Assembly: GCA_021495925.1 (NCBI GenBank)
Contig: JAKEKT010000033.1
Coordinates: 248,001-312,000 of the forward strand
Direction: 5' to 3'
DNA from: Diplodia intermedia
Lineage: Eukaryota; Ascomycota; Dothideomycetes; Botryosphaeriales; Botryosphaeriaceae
DNA length: 64,000 nt
The notes under the pieces were generated by a model. The model worked only from the letters and a program-made list of their open reading frames with translations, was not told where the DNA came from and searched no databases. The number at the start of each line of letters is the position of its first letter. Position 1 is the first letter of the stretch. A program made the translations under genes and the position numbers. This document shows positions 54,298 to 64,000 of the stretch, in pieces.

Positions 54298-54445
54298 TGT
54301 TGGAATTTGAATGAATGAGAATGTATTCATACACCTGTTGGAGGTGAGGCATGAGGAGCGATAGGGGGCTACCCCGGGGGTCGCTTATATACCCTGCTCC
54401 TCGCTGACTAAGCTATCTACTACTGTAAACGCTCATATTCCAACA
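54298..54445 (-). repeat. LTR, left copy (3' LTR in element orientation)
   Basis: Starts TGTTGGAATTTGAATG and ends CATATTCCAACA, with a 6 bp terminal inverted pair TGTTGG/CCAACA. Near-identical to 60287-60434 apart from nine transitions. Confidence 0.9.
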
Positions 54446-54455
54446 CACCCCCTTC
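54446..54455 (-). promoter_or_regulatory. Polypurine tract
   Basis: On the minus strand GAAGGGGGTG immediately precedes the LTR, the expected plus-strand primer site of a retroelement in this orientation. Confidence 0.55.
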
Positions 54456-57400
54456 GCGCCTTGCCTAATAGGGAAGTGCGCGACACCAGCTATGGTATTT
54501 AAGTAGCAAAACAGAAGATATATAAAATAACCGAGAGTTAAACTCGTAAACAGTAAAAAGAAAGAGAAGACAGTATTAAAGTCTTCTATAAGAACTAACG
54601 ATAGTGTTAAAGACTTTTACGAGAGTAGAAATCGAACCCACTCTCTAATTACTAGATATAGTAGTAGGGCGCCTTACTATCTAGCGATAGTAGTATGTGC
54701 GTAGTTAGTATAAGGTGAATACTACTATATTAGTAATCCTCGCAATTAGATAAAAGAGAAGTTGCGAAGTTAACTAATAAAGTACTAGTAAGCGGGCCTA
54801 TATAGCTAGTTACCCGATTAAGAAGCTAGTGTTAAGAAAGAAATAAGTAAATAAATACGTACGTAATCGTTACGTAATCGTAATCCGCGATAATAGAAAT
54901 AAAAGCATAAAACTAAATACGAAAGATAATATAATCTAGATATTAATACGCTCGTTATTTCTTAAGAGAAACGAGCTCTAAGTAACGAACGAACGTCTAA
55001 TACTTCTACGTAGATAATGCCTTCGTTAATCCGTCCGCTACTATATCTATAGTAGGCGTCCACCTAAAGTGAACGTTGCCGGCCTGTGCTTTCTAGCGAA
55101 GCTAGTAGTAGTGGATATCGATATAGCGAAGCTTAGTATTAAGTTTTATAGCGTTCTATTTTATTAGAAGAAGTGTCTACTTATTATCGTATTAAACGTT
55201 AACACGGTGTCTAGGGTTAAAGAAGATATTCTTAAAGAATCGTTTCTACTAGTAGCATTACTTCGTCGTTTTAGAGAGAGCTAGTAGCTCTACTTTCGTA
55301 GAAGAGGTGATAACGATAGGTTATTTAGACGCTTTCTAATTTATAGAAGCATCGAATAGAATTATTATTAAGCCCTAATAGCTGCGTCTAGTGGTGACGT
55401 CGCTAGCGTATAAGGCGTTACTACTAATTGTAAATACTTTATAATCGTCGTCTTAGTACTCTCTATAGCATAACGAGAGCTTACTAGTCTTACTAAGATA
55501 GATAAGAAGGCGATCTACTAGCTATAGATGTCGCATAGAGGGGTTAGTAAGGTAGGTAAATAGCATCGAATAGACATAAGCGACGTTAGCGCGCGTGCTA
55601 ATAGCTATAAATTAGGCTAAACCTATTCGACTCTAGTATATATATATCTACTTAGAAGTCGCGTGTTTATCTAGATTAGGCTCTAGCTACTTCTGCTTTA
55701 CTAGTAGGGTAGTAGTACGCCCTATAAGAGTAAGATTATACCGCGTAACGAGGTTATTAATATATGACTTCTAAGAGAGCTATAGCAGTTTAAACTATCT
55801 ATTACGAATAACGCGTAGAGCGAGAAACTATTAGACCTTATTTATTACTCGTATCTCGTAGCGCTTAAATAGATCTTCTTAGAATGCGTTTACGAAGGCC
55901 TTATCGCGTGCGTAAAACGCGAGGATAACGTTATTTACGAAGAAGAATATAAATAGGTAACTATTCGCATAAAGATATAGAATATCTAGTACTATCTTTA
56001 GCCTAAGATTCTCTAGAGTCTAGTAGAAGTACTTTTACTATAAGGCGGGTAACTTCTTTAGGCCGTATAGTACTCGATTAAGCTTAAGAATAAGGTCTAA
56101 AGATAACCTTATTTCTTTAGAGGGTTTAACGAAGATGGTGTTAGATAGCGGTATATAAGAGAAGGTATTAACGACGTCGTATTATCTTATTTTAAGATCG
56201 AACGCATAGATTATCGTAATAAGTGTTCTAAAGATTCTAAAGGCTAGCGTCGCCGCGAAGGTATCGTAATGCGAGGATTAAAGGTTACCTCGCACGTAGA
56301 TACGCGCCTTTATCTTTACTAAATATCTATGCTCGTTAAACTTATATTTAAAGATCTACTATAGAGATATAACCTTCTTATTAAGTCTTCGTGTCTCGAT
56401 CGTAGACACGGTATTTTACACTTTCTTATCTTCTAGCTCGTTTAATTCTTGCTTAATCGCCTGGTAAAGGAACGGGGCGAGAGGATGCTTATAAACGTCG
56501 TTATACTAGCGAGGTTCTAGTGGAAGGTTATCGCGATAAATACGCGGTAACTACTACTTCGAATAGTACTTTAAATAGAGCTCTTCTATAAGACTTTCTA
56601 GCCGAAGATCTAGTATTATTATATGGTGGTTAGCGGTAAGGGCTACTAGTAAGTGCCTTATGCCGTCTATTAATAAGTTCTACTAGAGGCTACGGCTACT
56701 ACGGCGGAGCTTCGCGGAGTCTTCTACTCGTATTAAGAGGGTTATCGTTTCTTTTAGATTCGGTTTAGTTTTAGTATAGGCCACGTCGGATTTAACGGAA
56801 TTAGGCCTAGCGTTAATACTTAGCACTATATTCTTTCGTTTCTAGGCATTCTTATATCCCCTTAGTAGCTACGGCGTAGCTACGCGGAGCTACTATAGAA
56901 TATGTCTAATTAGGTTGATAATCGCCGTGAACGAGAAGTAGTAGTTAACGTTATATTTAGCGCTATTATTTACTATTATAATATGCGCCTAGCGACGTCT
57001 TCTCGTTCTCTTATCTTTAATGACGTTCGCTTTATTAACGTTCGCGTTTATAATATTTACGCGCGGAGTTCTATTGCCGCGCGCGGCTTCTAGCATAGGT
57101 TTAGTATTATATTAGGCAGGTAGTAGGCGGCCCCGGCGATCTAGTAAGGCTGCGGGGTTCTACTACTACTACTAGTATTATTATTAGACGGGTGACTATA
57201 GTGCTAAAGCGAAGTCCTTCTAGTAGTCGGGTTTAGAAGTTCTTATCGAAGATATCGACGTAGGTAGATTCTACTCTACGTCTACTTTCTTATCGGGAGG
57301 CGTAGAGAGTCCTTCTTTAGATACTTAGTAAAGCGTGCGAGAAGTAGAGGCCTAGTTAGTATTAAGGTTCTTATTTATATAAGGCCGGCGAATAGACTTC

Positions 57401-60270
57401 TCGTTACTACTTATAAGGTTCTTAGAATCTAAACGAACACGCGGTATAATCTTATCTAGTTTCTCGTCGGTATCTATAAGATACTAGACGGTATTAGGGT
57501 TATTCTAGAAGTATCTAACGGATTCGTTAAAAGTAACGTCTCTTATGCGAATAACCTTCGAATCTAGTGGGTACTAGATACGATAGATGTTAGTAAAATC
57601 GTAGCCTATAAGATAGCTAATAAGAGCACGCTCTTATAGCTTATTACTACGAGAAATAAGCTTATTAAGCGCGTAGGCCTTATAGTCGTAAATACGTAGA
57701 TAAGCGACGTTAGACTTCTTCGCATAAACTAGTTTAAAAGGGATAATCTAATTATATCGCTTTATAGAGGTTCTATTTAAGATATACGCCGCCGCTTTAA
57801 ATGCTTTAGACTAGAGCGAATTAGGTAGATTCGCCGCAACGCGAAGCGCGCGCGCTTTTATAATAAGTAAATACTCTAATCGCTCTATATGGCCGTTTTA
57901 GGCTAGCGTATACGATAAGATAACCTTCTAGATAATATCTCGTTATCGGAGGTCCTCTCTAAATAGATTATTAAATATTCTCTTATCGTTAGATCGTAGA
58001 AAGACGATCCTCCGGTTTAAGCGGTTGCGAATAAGTAATAGTATATTTAGTATAATGCGATTATACTTATACTTATTTAGATAAGTCTCTATAAATACGT
58101 AGTTAGTAGCCACGCACTCTAGGTAGGTAATCTACTAGTACTAGTTATATGCCGGGTTTATCTAAATAAGGTTTATCGATATTCTAAAGAATGGTTCGAT
58201 CGACTTCTTCTCGTGCCTAGAGGATCGCGTAATTAGCTAGTAAGCCTTACTACGAGCGTAAACGTCGTAGTGCGCGGGTATTAGATTCTTAGTAAGTACT
58301 ACTTCTTTAACTATATTCGGTAAGGCCTAAATAACGTTATTATTTATATAGGCGAAGATATCGTGCCATTGCGAAGAAGGTAGATTGCGGATAGTAACAC
58401 TAGCCGTAATTGCTATCGGTTATGCTTTTATATATTTAACGAAGAATTAACCTTCTATATAGGTAAGATTATATATAGGGCTATTATTCTTCTTATTATA
58501 TAAGTAGCGTCTATTCGTGTCGATATAAACGTTCTTCTCTTCTATCTTAGTAATAGAGAGAAGGTTCGCCATAAATATTAGAATGTAGGCGGCGTTTCTA
58601 AGAGTAATGATCTTTAGCTTCTTACCTCTTTTTATATTAATAATAACGTTACTAAACGACTCGATTAGAAGTCTATTATTATCGTAGATTATAAAGTTAT
58701 CTAGGCCGGCGTTTCTCTTCTTCGTATATCGCTTCTTTATAAAGCGATTGCACACGTGATGCGTAGATCTAGTATCGGTAAGCTAGAAGCGTTCTAAGAT
58801 AGTAGAACCCTTATATCTAGCGGCGAATAAGATTAGAAGTTCTTTAATAACGTTTACTATCGTAGCGGCGAATAAAGTAATAGACGTACGATCGTCGTTA
58901 TTATACTACTTATCGTTTCTTTTCTTATTCTTATTCTTATTATTATTATTATGCTTCTTATTATACTTACTAATAGTATCTTTAAGCGTCTTCTTTAGTA
59001 AGAGATTCTTTCTTAACTACTTATTAACTCGCTTCTAAACCTTCTTATTAGGGGTCTAGTTAGAAGGCTTATTCGATATCTTAGGGTTTAGATACTAATA
59101 GGTCGCTAGGTTTCTATAGTTTCTATCGTAGATATACGAGAGTGACTTCTTCTAGTATTAACCGCGAAGTAACGTAGAGAAGGCATTACGTCTCTTACTT
59201 CTTAGAATATCTTATAAGGCTATAGGGTTAATAGCGAAGTAGTAACTACGAAAGTCGCTTACGGCGTCGTTAATCGTTATCTTATTATCGCCGCGGCGAA
59301 CCTTCTTAAGAATTATAGTACTATACGCTAGATCGTAATCTCTAAGAGATCGTAGAAATATTTAAATACCTCTTACTTCTTAAATATCGGATAGATTAAT
59401 CGCTTTAGCCTTTATAATAAAGAACTTCTAGCTTTCTATCTATTTAAAGATGTCGCGGTTGTAAGAAGGCTTAAGAAGGTTCTTAAGATTATTTAGAAGA
59501 ACCTTCTACTACGTTATATCGTTAGATTTTATACGCGTTTAAAGCGCGCGTAGAAGCGTATACGGATAAGGGTCGCTAAGGCGTTCTAATAGGGATAATA
59601 GGTATCTCGATACTAAATTCTTAATAAGCGACGAGAGGTCGTTTATTTTCTTTTCTAGCCGTTTATACTTCTTTTTAGCGTACTTATGCTTCTCGCGACG
59701 TTATTCTAGGTTCTTCTCGTTCTTATCTTCTTATAGGCGAGGCTATTTAGGCATCTAGAGTTATTTAGAGCGACTCTCTTTAGACGGGTCGATATACTAG
59801 AAGATCGCCGCCTTCTTCGCTCGTAAGCGAATAATATACTACTAGCTATTCTAGTCTTCTCTCGTCTTAAGCACCACAACGGGCTTAGACGACGCACTAC
59901 TAGACGATATAGTAGATAGTACTAGGCGGTGATTAGCCCTACTAGGGTTAGTATTACGGCGAACCGTCTCGTCGGGTCGAAGAATCGGTGGGTCGTAGGT
60001 AAACTAGGGCGTGCTAGTGGATAGCACGGCGCTACTATAGCGTATAGATAGTGTTACGCTAGCTAGAAGCGGCTTCTCTAAATATATAGATCTATAAGTA
60101 GATGCTTTAAGCGCTATAGTTAATAAATTAGTATTACGAGAGGTGTTAAGGTCTAAAACGTAGTAACTTTACTTCGTAACCGTATGCCGTCTAGATGCCT
60201 TTAGAACGACGATAACAGCATAAACAGTGCCTTAGAAGGGTGCGCTAGACGGTAGAAAGCATCTACTACG

Positions 60271-60286
60271 CGGCCGGGCTCATAAC
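60271..60286 (-). promoter_or_regulatory. Primer-binding site for a half-tRNA (initiator Met)
   Basis: The plus strand reads CCGGGCTCATAAC right up to the LTR border. This equals the anticodon arm of initiator Met tRNA (anticodon CAT in the loop), so the element's RNA would pair with a tRNA fragment ending in the anticodon loop. The same priming mode is known for Drosophila copia and yeast Ty5. Confidence 0.7.
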
Positions 60287-60434
60287 TATTAGAATTTAAA
60301 TGAATAAGAATGTATTCATACACCTATTAGAGGTGAGGCATAAGGAGCGATAGGGGGCTACCCCGGGGGTCGCTTATATACCCTGCTCCTCGCTGACTAA
60401 GCTATCTACTGCTGCAAACGCTCATATTCCAACA
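60287..60434 (-). repeat. LTR, right copy (5' LTR in element orientation)
   Basis: Starts TATTAGAATTTAAATG, where the left copy has TGTTGGAATTTGAATG, and ends CATATTCCAACA. Seven G-to-A changes relative to the left copy all lie in its first 60 bases, next to the element interior. Confidence 0.9.
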
Positions 60435-60439
60435 TCAGT
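60435..60439. repeat. Target-site duplication, right copy
   Basis: TCAGT directly after the right LTR. Confidence 0.85.
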
Positions 60440-60514
60440 GCAAGTCGCCATTTTGTCCAACCTGTTCCTTACAATACTTACGAGCGGAAGGCTGGGGTAT
60501 TTCTCGGATCGTAG

Positions 60515-60778
60515 GAGCAAGATGAACAAAGGGAAAGTGCTGAATGCGTCAAGTCCCTGCACGATAAGCTTGGCGCTCCGTCATGGTCACGCGGCTTTCA
60601 ACAAAGGCAACCTGGCCAGACCCTCAGCGAAACAGACGCTATCTATCGCAATCCGGAGATAAACTATAACAAGGCAGACAAGTCGGCCCGCGCTTACAAC
60701 ACACTACTAGAGCAAATGCAAGGCATATGCCTGGAGCTGACTGGAGTTGGGGAAGCATGGGTTGAAGTATTCACTCAG
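60515..60778 (+). CDS. Unassigned coding exon beside the retroelement
   Basis: Between an acceptor-like gtag (60511-60514) and a donor-like CAG/gtacca (60779) runs an open 88-codon stretch with protein-like composition: EQDEQRESAECVKSLHDKLG, SETDAIYRNPEINYNKADK, AYNTLLEQMQGICLELTGVG. The same frame is open further left to the LTR border except for one TAG at 60512. Normal GC content and codon use contrast with the element. It could be an exon of a gene cut by the insertion, but no partner on the left side of the element was found. Family unknown. Confidence 0.35.
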
Positions 60779-61078
60779 GTACCAATAGCTACACAGTTTA
60801 ACTCGCATTACAATTTCACAATGCACTAGACTTTAACACGAGAGCTTTTAGCAAATTCAAGGAAAACGAATGCAAATTCTACCAACCAATCTTTTAGGTT
60901 CTGGAACGAAGCCAAGGGAAAATACGAAAACAGTAAAGAAGACAGCAGCAAAGCAAAAGGCAGAAAAGCAGTAGGGGAAAATCTGCAGAGAGAAAAACAC
61001 CAAAAGAAAATACCCGCTATGCAAAGTGATGCTGGAAAATGCCTCCGATTGTCACTAGCACCTGGTCCGCCTTTCCGT

Positions 61079-62176
61079 TCAATCCAGAGTGACATTGTAG
61101 CTGATGCGTCCAGCAACGCCACGCTTGACGAGGCGATGGTTCGTGTTCGCGAAGGTGATCTTGCCATCCTCGCACTTCGTGCCGGCGGCGACGTCCTGCC
61201 AGACCACCTTGCCGAAGCTGCAGATGCCGAACTGGTTGGCGCCATTGCAGACCATGGTTCCGTCTGCGCCGCAGCCGGAGCTGGAGCCAGATGCATCACC
61301 GCTGCCGCCGTTGCTGCCGGCAGGGGCTGAAGTCGCGGCCGGTGCCGGGGCACTGTTGACTGTAGAAGGTTGCGCGGCTGGAGAGCTCACAGGAGTCGTG
61401 CCAGGCATGCTCGTAGAGCTTGGGGACGGCGAAGCGGGTGACGAAGTGGCTGCGGGAGGCTGTTGAGAGGATGAGCCGCCGTTGCCGTCCTGACTGCCAC
61501 CCATTTCCGGCTGCGTCTTGGAGGGAGCACCGCAATCGCCCTGGAAGTCCACGAAAGGTCCACCGCCACGCTTGTCGACGGAGTCGCCCGGGTTAGGGAA
61601 GAGGGGAACCATGCTATCGGCAGTCTTGCAGGTGGTTTGGGCGATGTTGGCGAGCTGCATGTCCGGAAGCTTGTCGTACACATCCTTGTTGTCGGCGCCA
61701 CCAGTCACGGTGATGGGCGCGCAGTTCATGTACATCTCGCGGTTTCCAATCTTGTTGAACCACGTCCAGGCCAGTGCAAATTCGCCATTGGGGAAGTTCG
61801 GGGGAAGCTGGAAGTTGAAGGTGTCGGGCCCACCGTTGACACCAGGGCAGTCCCCCTCGATTGAGTGGACAACCTTGAAGACGGACGAAACGGTCGGCTC
61901 CTTGTCGAGCGAGACGCTGATTTGGCAGGACCCGCCGCCGTGGACGGCGGTCCCGGTGAAGGAGAGCGCCTGGGGCTTGCCGACTTCCATGAAGTTCATC
62001 GTACTGACGTCGTAGACGCCGGAACGCTGCTTACAAGGGTAGTCGCCGGAAAGTGGGCTGTTGTTGAGAGTGTCGACTCCATAAGGAACTGGATGCGCCA
62101 TGATCATGTGTGCGTTGATGGCCGGCGCCATGATAGCACCGACTAGGGTGACGAAGCCGAGTGTACGGGAAGCCAT
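61079..62176 (-). CDS. AA11 lytic polysaccharide monooxygenase (chitin-active type)
   Basis: A single exon of 365 residues from ATG 62176; the in-frame ATG at 62200 would extend the signal peptide unnaturally. The signal peptide ends INA and the mature protein begins with His (HMIMAHPVPYGVDTLNNSPL), the N-terminal ligand of the copper histidine brace. The second His lies in the AVHGGGSCQISVSL block and the axial Tyr region in FALAWTWFNKIGNREMYMNC. Cysteine positions fit AA11. After about residue 230 a long S/T/P-rich linker leads to a C-terminal cysteine module (GADGTMVCNGANQFGICSFG, then KCEDGKI), the X278-type tail seen on many AA11 enzymes and thought to bind chitin. The enzyme oxidatively cleaves chitin outside the cell. 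Intact. Confidence 0.92.
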   Translation of the reverse strand: MASRTLGFVTLVGAIMAPAINAHMIMAHPVPYGVDTLNNSPLSGDYPCKQRSGVYDVSTMNFMEVGKPQALSFTGTAVHGGGSCQISVSLDKEPTVSSVFKVVHSIEGDCPGVNGGPDTFNFQLPPNFPNGEFALAWTWFNKIGNREMYMNCAPITVTGGADNKDVYDKLPDMQLANIAQTTCKTADSMVPLFPNPGDSVDKRGGGPFVDFQGDCGAPSKTQPEMGGSQDGNGGSSSQQPPAATSSPASPSPSSTSMPGTTPVSSPAAQPSTVNSAPAPAATSAPAGSNGGSGDASGSSSGCGADGTMVCNGANQFGICSFGKVVWQDVAAGTKCEDGKITFANTNHRLVKRGVAGRISYNVTLD

Positions 62177-63381
62177 GGCGAATTGCGTTGTAGGAGTCAA
62201 TGGGTTTTGAAGGTGGAAATGACCGGCTGGATGATGAGCGGGAAATAAAGCCTGGTCCTGCCAGTGGGTGGGTGCTGTAGTGAGTCTGAAGAGTATGAAG
62301 AGGAAGAAGAGGGAGCGGGAGTTGGTGTTTTATGGCGGGCCTGCACAGGCCATTGTTGTAAAACAATAGAGTGAATGAGAAAGAGACAATGGACCGGGCG
62401 GGTGTGAACCATACCCACTGTTCTAGACCAAGGTGGAATTTCATTCACAATGCCAGTGAAAACAATGTGTCTTCACAATGGCGAAAGACCCACCATTGTT
62501 TAAGCATCTCGAGAGTTGGTTGAGCAGCAGGGTGAGTCCTAGGCGGTCGTTATTCTTGTTGGAGCTAACAGACCAGATGGCTTGCTTGAGAAAGCTCTGG
62601 GAGATTCCATAGACAGAGAACCGCGTAGGTGAAGTCGAAGTGCTTGCCGGAATGTCGTTGTGGATCTGTGCAGCTGAAACCGTGCCCCATTAGCATTGTG
62701 TCGAATACTGGGTAACTTTGCAAAGATTCCTTGGAGTTTTCACATGGACGAAACAATGGCCTCAGGATGTGAGGTGAAGCCAAGTCGCACGGCGAGCTCG
62801 CTCGAAGTGAGGACATTGGTGTGCGGATCCTCGATTGGATGGATCGTGTCGAGGCAACAGCGTCATCTGCCAGGGCGCCCTGCGAAGGTTTTCAATGTCG
62901 GCGCCTACGCTGGGTAAGGTGTCGACTGTGTCTGCTCGACTGTTTTAATGCGGCGAAAGCCGACATCGGAGCAGGTTGCGCTCTTCGCGCACAAGCGGTC
63001 GAGCGGGAAAGCCTGAGCGGTCGCTGCAGTGCAGACGATGCAGAGCCGATGGCCAGGCCAGACATATCGCGTGGCGGGGGCAGCGTAGCGATGGGGGCTG
63101 AGGATGCTTGGCGTGGTGTTGAGTGAAAAACGCGGCCGGGGCCTTGGCGCGGTTGCGGGTTCCTTGTCCTGCCGGTTGCGCGCGTTCGCGAACATCTGCA
63201 TCGCTGCTTCAACCTTCGCACTCCCGGCCCGCCCTTGACCGTTCCTGTGGCGCATGATCGACTAATCGACTGCCGCACATCGCATCCTCTCGCCGGTCGC
63301 GCGGTGCACGCTTCCTGATCCCGCCGTCCTCGCGTTCCCGACCGATCCTTGCGAGAGCGCGCGCTGAAGCACCTGTGCGCC
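62177..63381. promoter_or_regulatory. Divergent promoter region, LPMO / SNF5
   Basis: This 1.2 kb spacer has no supported gene. The left side is the LPMO leader with GA-rich runs; the right side, just before the SNF5 start, is GC-rich. Confidence 0.4.
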
Positions 63382-64000
63382 ATGTCGTCCGTCACCGCGA
63401 AGGCCAACCCGCCCCAGGCCTTCATATCCAGCTATGCCCCGCGCATCCGCACCTATGGCAACTCGATGCTGCAGCCCGTCATCCCCCAGCTCACCCAATT
63501 ACCCCCGTCGCGGACCACCAAGCGAGGCACCACCGCCATCAACTACGCCGAAGACGGCTACGATGATGATGATTTCGAGGACAGCGAGGGGCCGCGCCGG
63601 AGGCCAACCGGCCTGCGAAGCTTGAGACAGCAAGACGATCCGCAGGCGAAGCTGGGCCAAGACTCTGCGCCGCTAGGCAAGGAGCTCACCGCGCCGGTCG
63701 AGGTGCAAGGCATTTGGAGAGAGTGGATGGGCAAACCCAAGCGCGCATTGTATGTATCGTGCTCCATCTGCGCTCCGATCCTACTGGCTGACTCGATTGC
63801 AGGACGGAGAAGCAACTTCAAATACAGACGCATTTGCCGCTCACCCTGATTCCCATCCGCATCGACCTGGACATTCAGCCCTTCCGCCCCGAAGCTCCCC
63901 TGCCCACTCCGAACAACGCACGCGACTTTGGAATTGACGAGAGCCTGCCTGCATACAAACAACCCGATGTCACCCCCGCGTTTAGGCTGAAAGATGCCTT
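63382..64000 (+). CDS. SNF5/SFH1-type chromatin-remodelling subunit (3' truncated by window)
   Basis: Start ATG 63382; exon 1 to 63749, intron with gtatgt donor, ctgac branch and gattgcag acceptor, exon 2 from 63803 to the window end. The visible 188 residues match the N-terminal part of fungal Snf5/Sfh1: QAFISSYAPRIRTYGNSML, TTKRGTTAINYAEDGYDDDD, FEDSEGPRRRPTGLRSLR, VQGIWREWMGKPKRAL, LPLTLIPIRIDLDIQPFRP and SLPAYKQPDVTPAFRL. The protein is a core nuclear subunit of RSC or SWI/SNF complexes; the SNF5 repeat domain lies beyond the window. Which of the two paralogues it is cannot be decided from this part. A housekeeping gene, with no defects. Confidence 0.9.

Larger units (their letters stand above)
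54298..60434 (-). mobile_element. Copia-type LTR retrotransposon, complete in length, RIP-inactivated
   Basis: Two 148 bp LTRs beginning TG and ending CA bound a 5.84 kb interior and are flanked by the duplication TCAGT, so this is one whole insertion. On the minus strand a frame at 58447-58755, extended by eye, contains the remnant protease motif TDTRSTHHVCN (copia DTGS-type site with Gly replaced) and the following KLKIITLRNAAYI, MANLLSIT blocks. This places gag to the right and pol to the left. The interior is very rich in TA and has almost no CA or TG dinucleotides, and every frame is full of stops, the expected outcome of RIP. The order and size fit Ty1/Copia elements; integrase and RT motifs are too mutated to read by eye. 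Confidence 0.85.

Noticed and set aside
60271..60286. tRNA-Met gene
   Set aside because: Only the anticodon arm is matched, directly at the LTR border; no cloverleaf can be formed around it, so it is read as a primer-binding site.
54446..60286. Protein-coding genes inside the AT-rich block
   Set aside because: All frames are short and stop-ridden; the only recognisable protein is the remnant Copia protease region on the minus strand.

Overview
This 64 kb window comes from a filamentous ascomycete (Pezizomycotina, probably Sordariomycetes). Genes are broken by short introns of about 50-100 bp with CTAAC/CTGAC-type branch sites. Typical fungal families are present: a HET-C homologue, a NACHT STAND protein, Zn2Cys6 regulators, an AA11 LPMO, P450s and Snf5/Sfh1. 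A Copia-type retroelement shows the C:G-to-T:A decay typical of RIP (repeat-induced point mutation). There are no operons; boundaries below come from manual splicing of visible exons.

Layout. 0-10 kb: the 3' part of a large membrane-tailed fungal protein; debris of a pectin lyase and of an AAA ATPase; a small coiled-coil gene; an MDR-type oxidoreductase convergent with a complete cytochrome P450. 10-14.4 kb: mostly gene-poor, with a decayed-looking secreted protein gene. 15-19 kb: an MCT-like MFS transporter, a glutamate 5-kinase lacking its PUA domain, and a GFA-family zinc protein. 19.3-19.6 kb: a 322 bp MITE-like element with perfect 23 bp inverted ends and 12 subterminal repeats. 19.9-25.2 kb: a second P450, a long gene-poor spacer and a hypothetical gene. 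26-27.8 kb: a PNP-superfamily protein of the type that caps fungal NLRs, followed by an orphan Rua1-C-like zinc domain. 28-32.7 kb: a Zn2Cys6 factor divergent from an MFS sugar transporter. 33-39 kb: a gene graveyard (Zn2Cys6, SDR and DUF3176 remnants) that also holds an intact gene for a tiny six-cysteine secreted peptide, with a duplicated 149 bp block and a TATA box upstream.

39-54 kb: a 1051-residue NACHT protein, a GC-rich 3 kb spacer, two small conserved genes, HET-C, and a charged coiled-coil protein with an acidic repeat. 54.3-60.4 kb: a complete 6.1 kb Copia-like LTR element (148 bp LTRs, TSD TCAGT), inserted in minus orientation and destroyed by transitions. Its primer-binding site matches the anticodon arm of initiator Met tRNA, which implies half-tRNA priming. 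60.5-64 kb: an unassigned exon, an AA11 LPMO and the 5' part of SNF5/SFH1.

Three families linked to fungal non-self recognition (PNP-domain protein, NACHT STAND protein, HET-C) lie within 26 kb of one another. That proximity is seen; a functional connection is inference.
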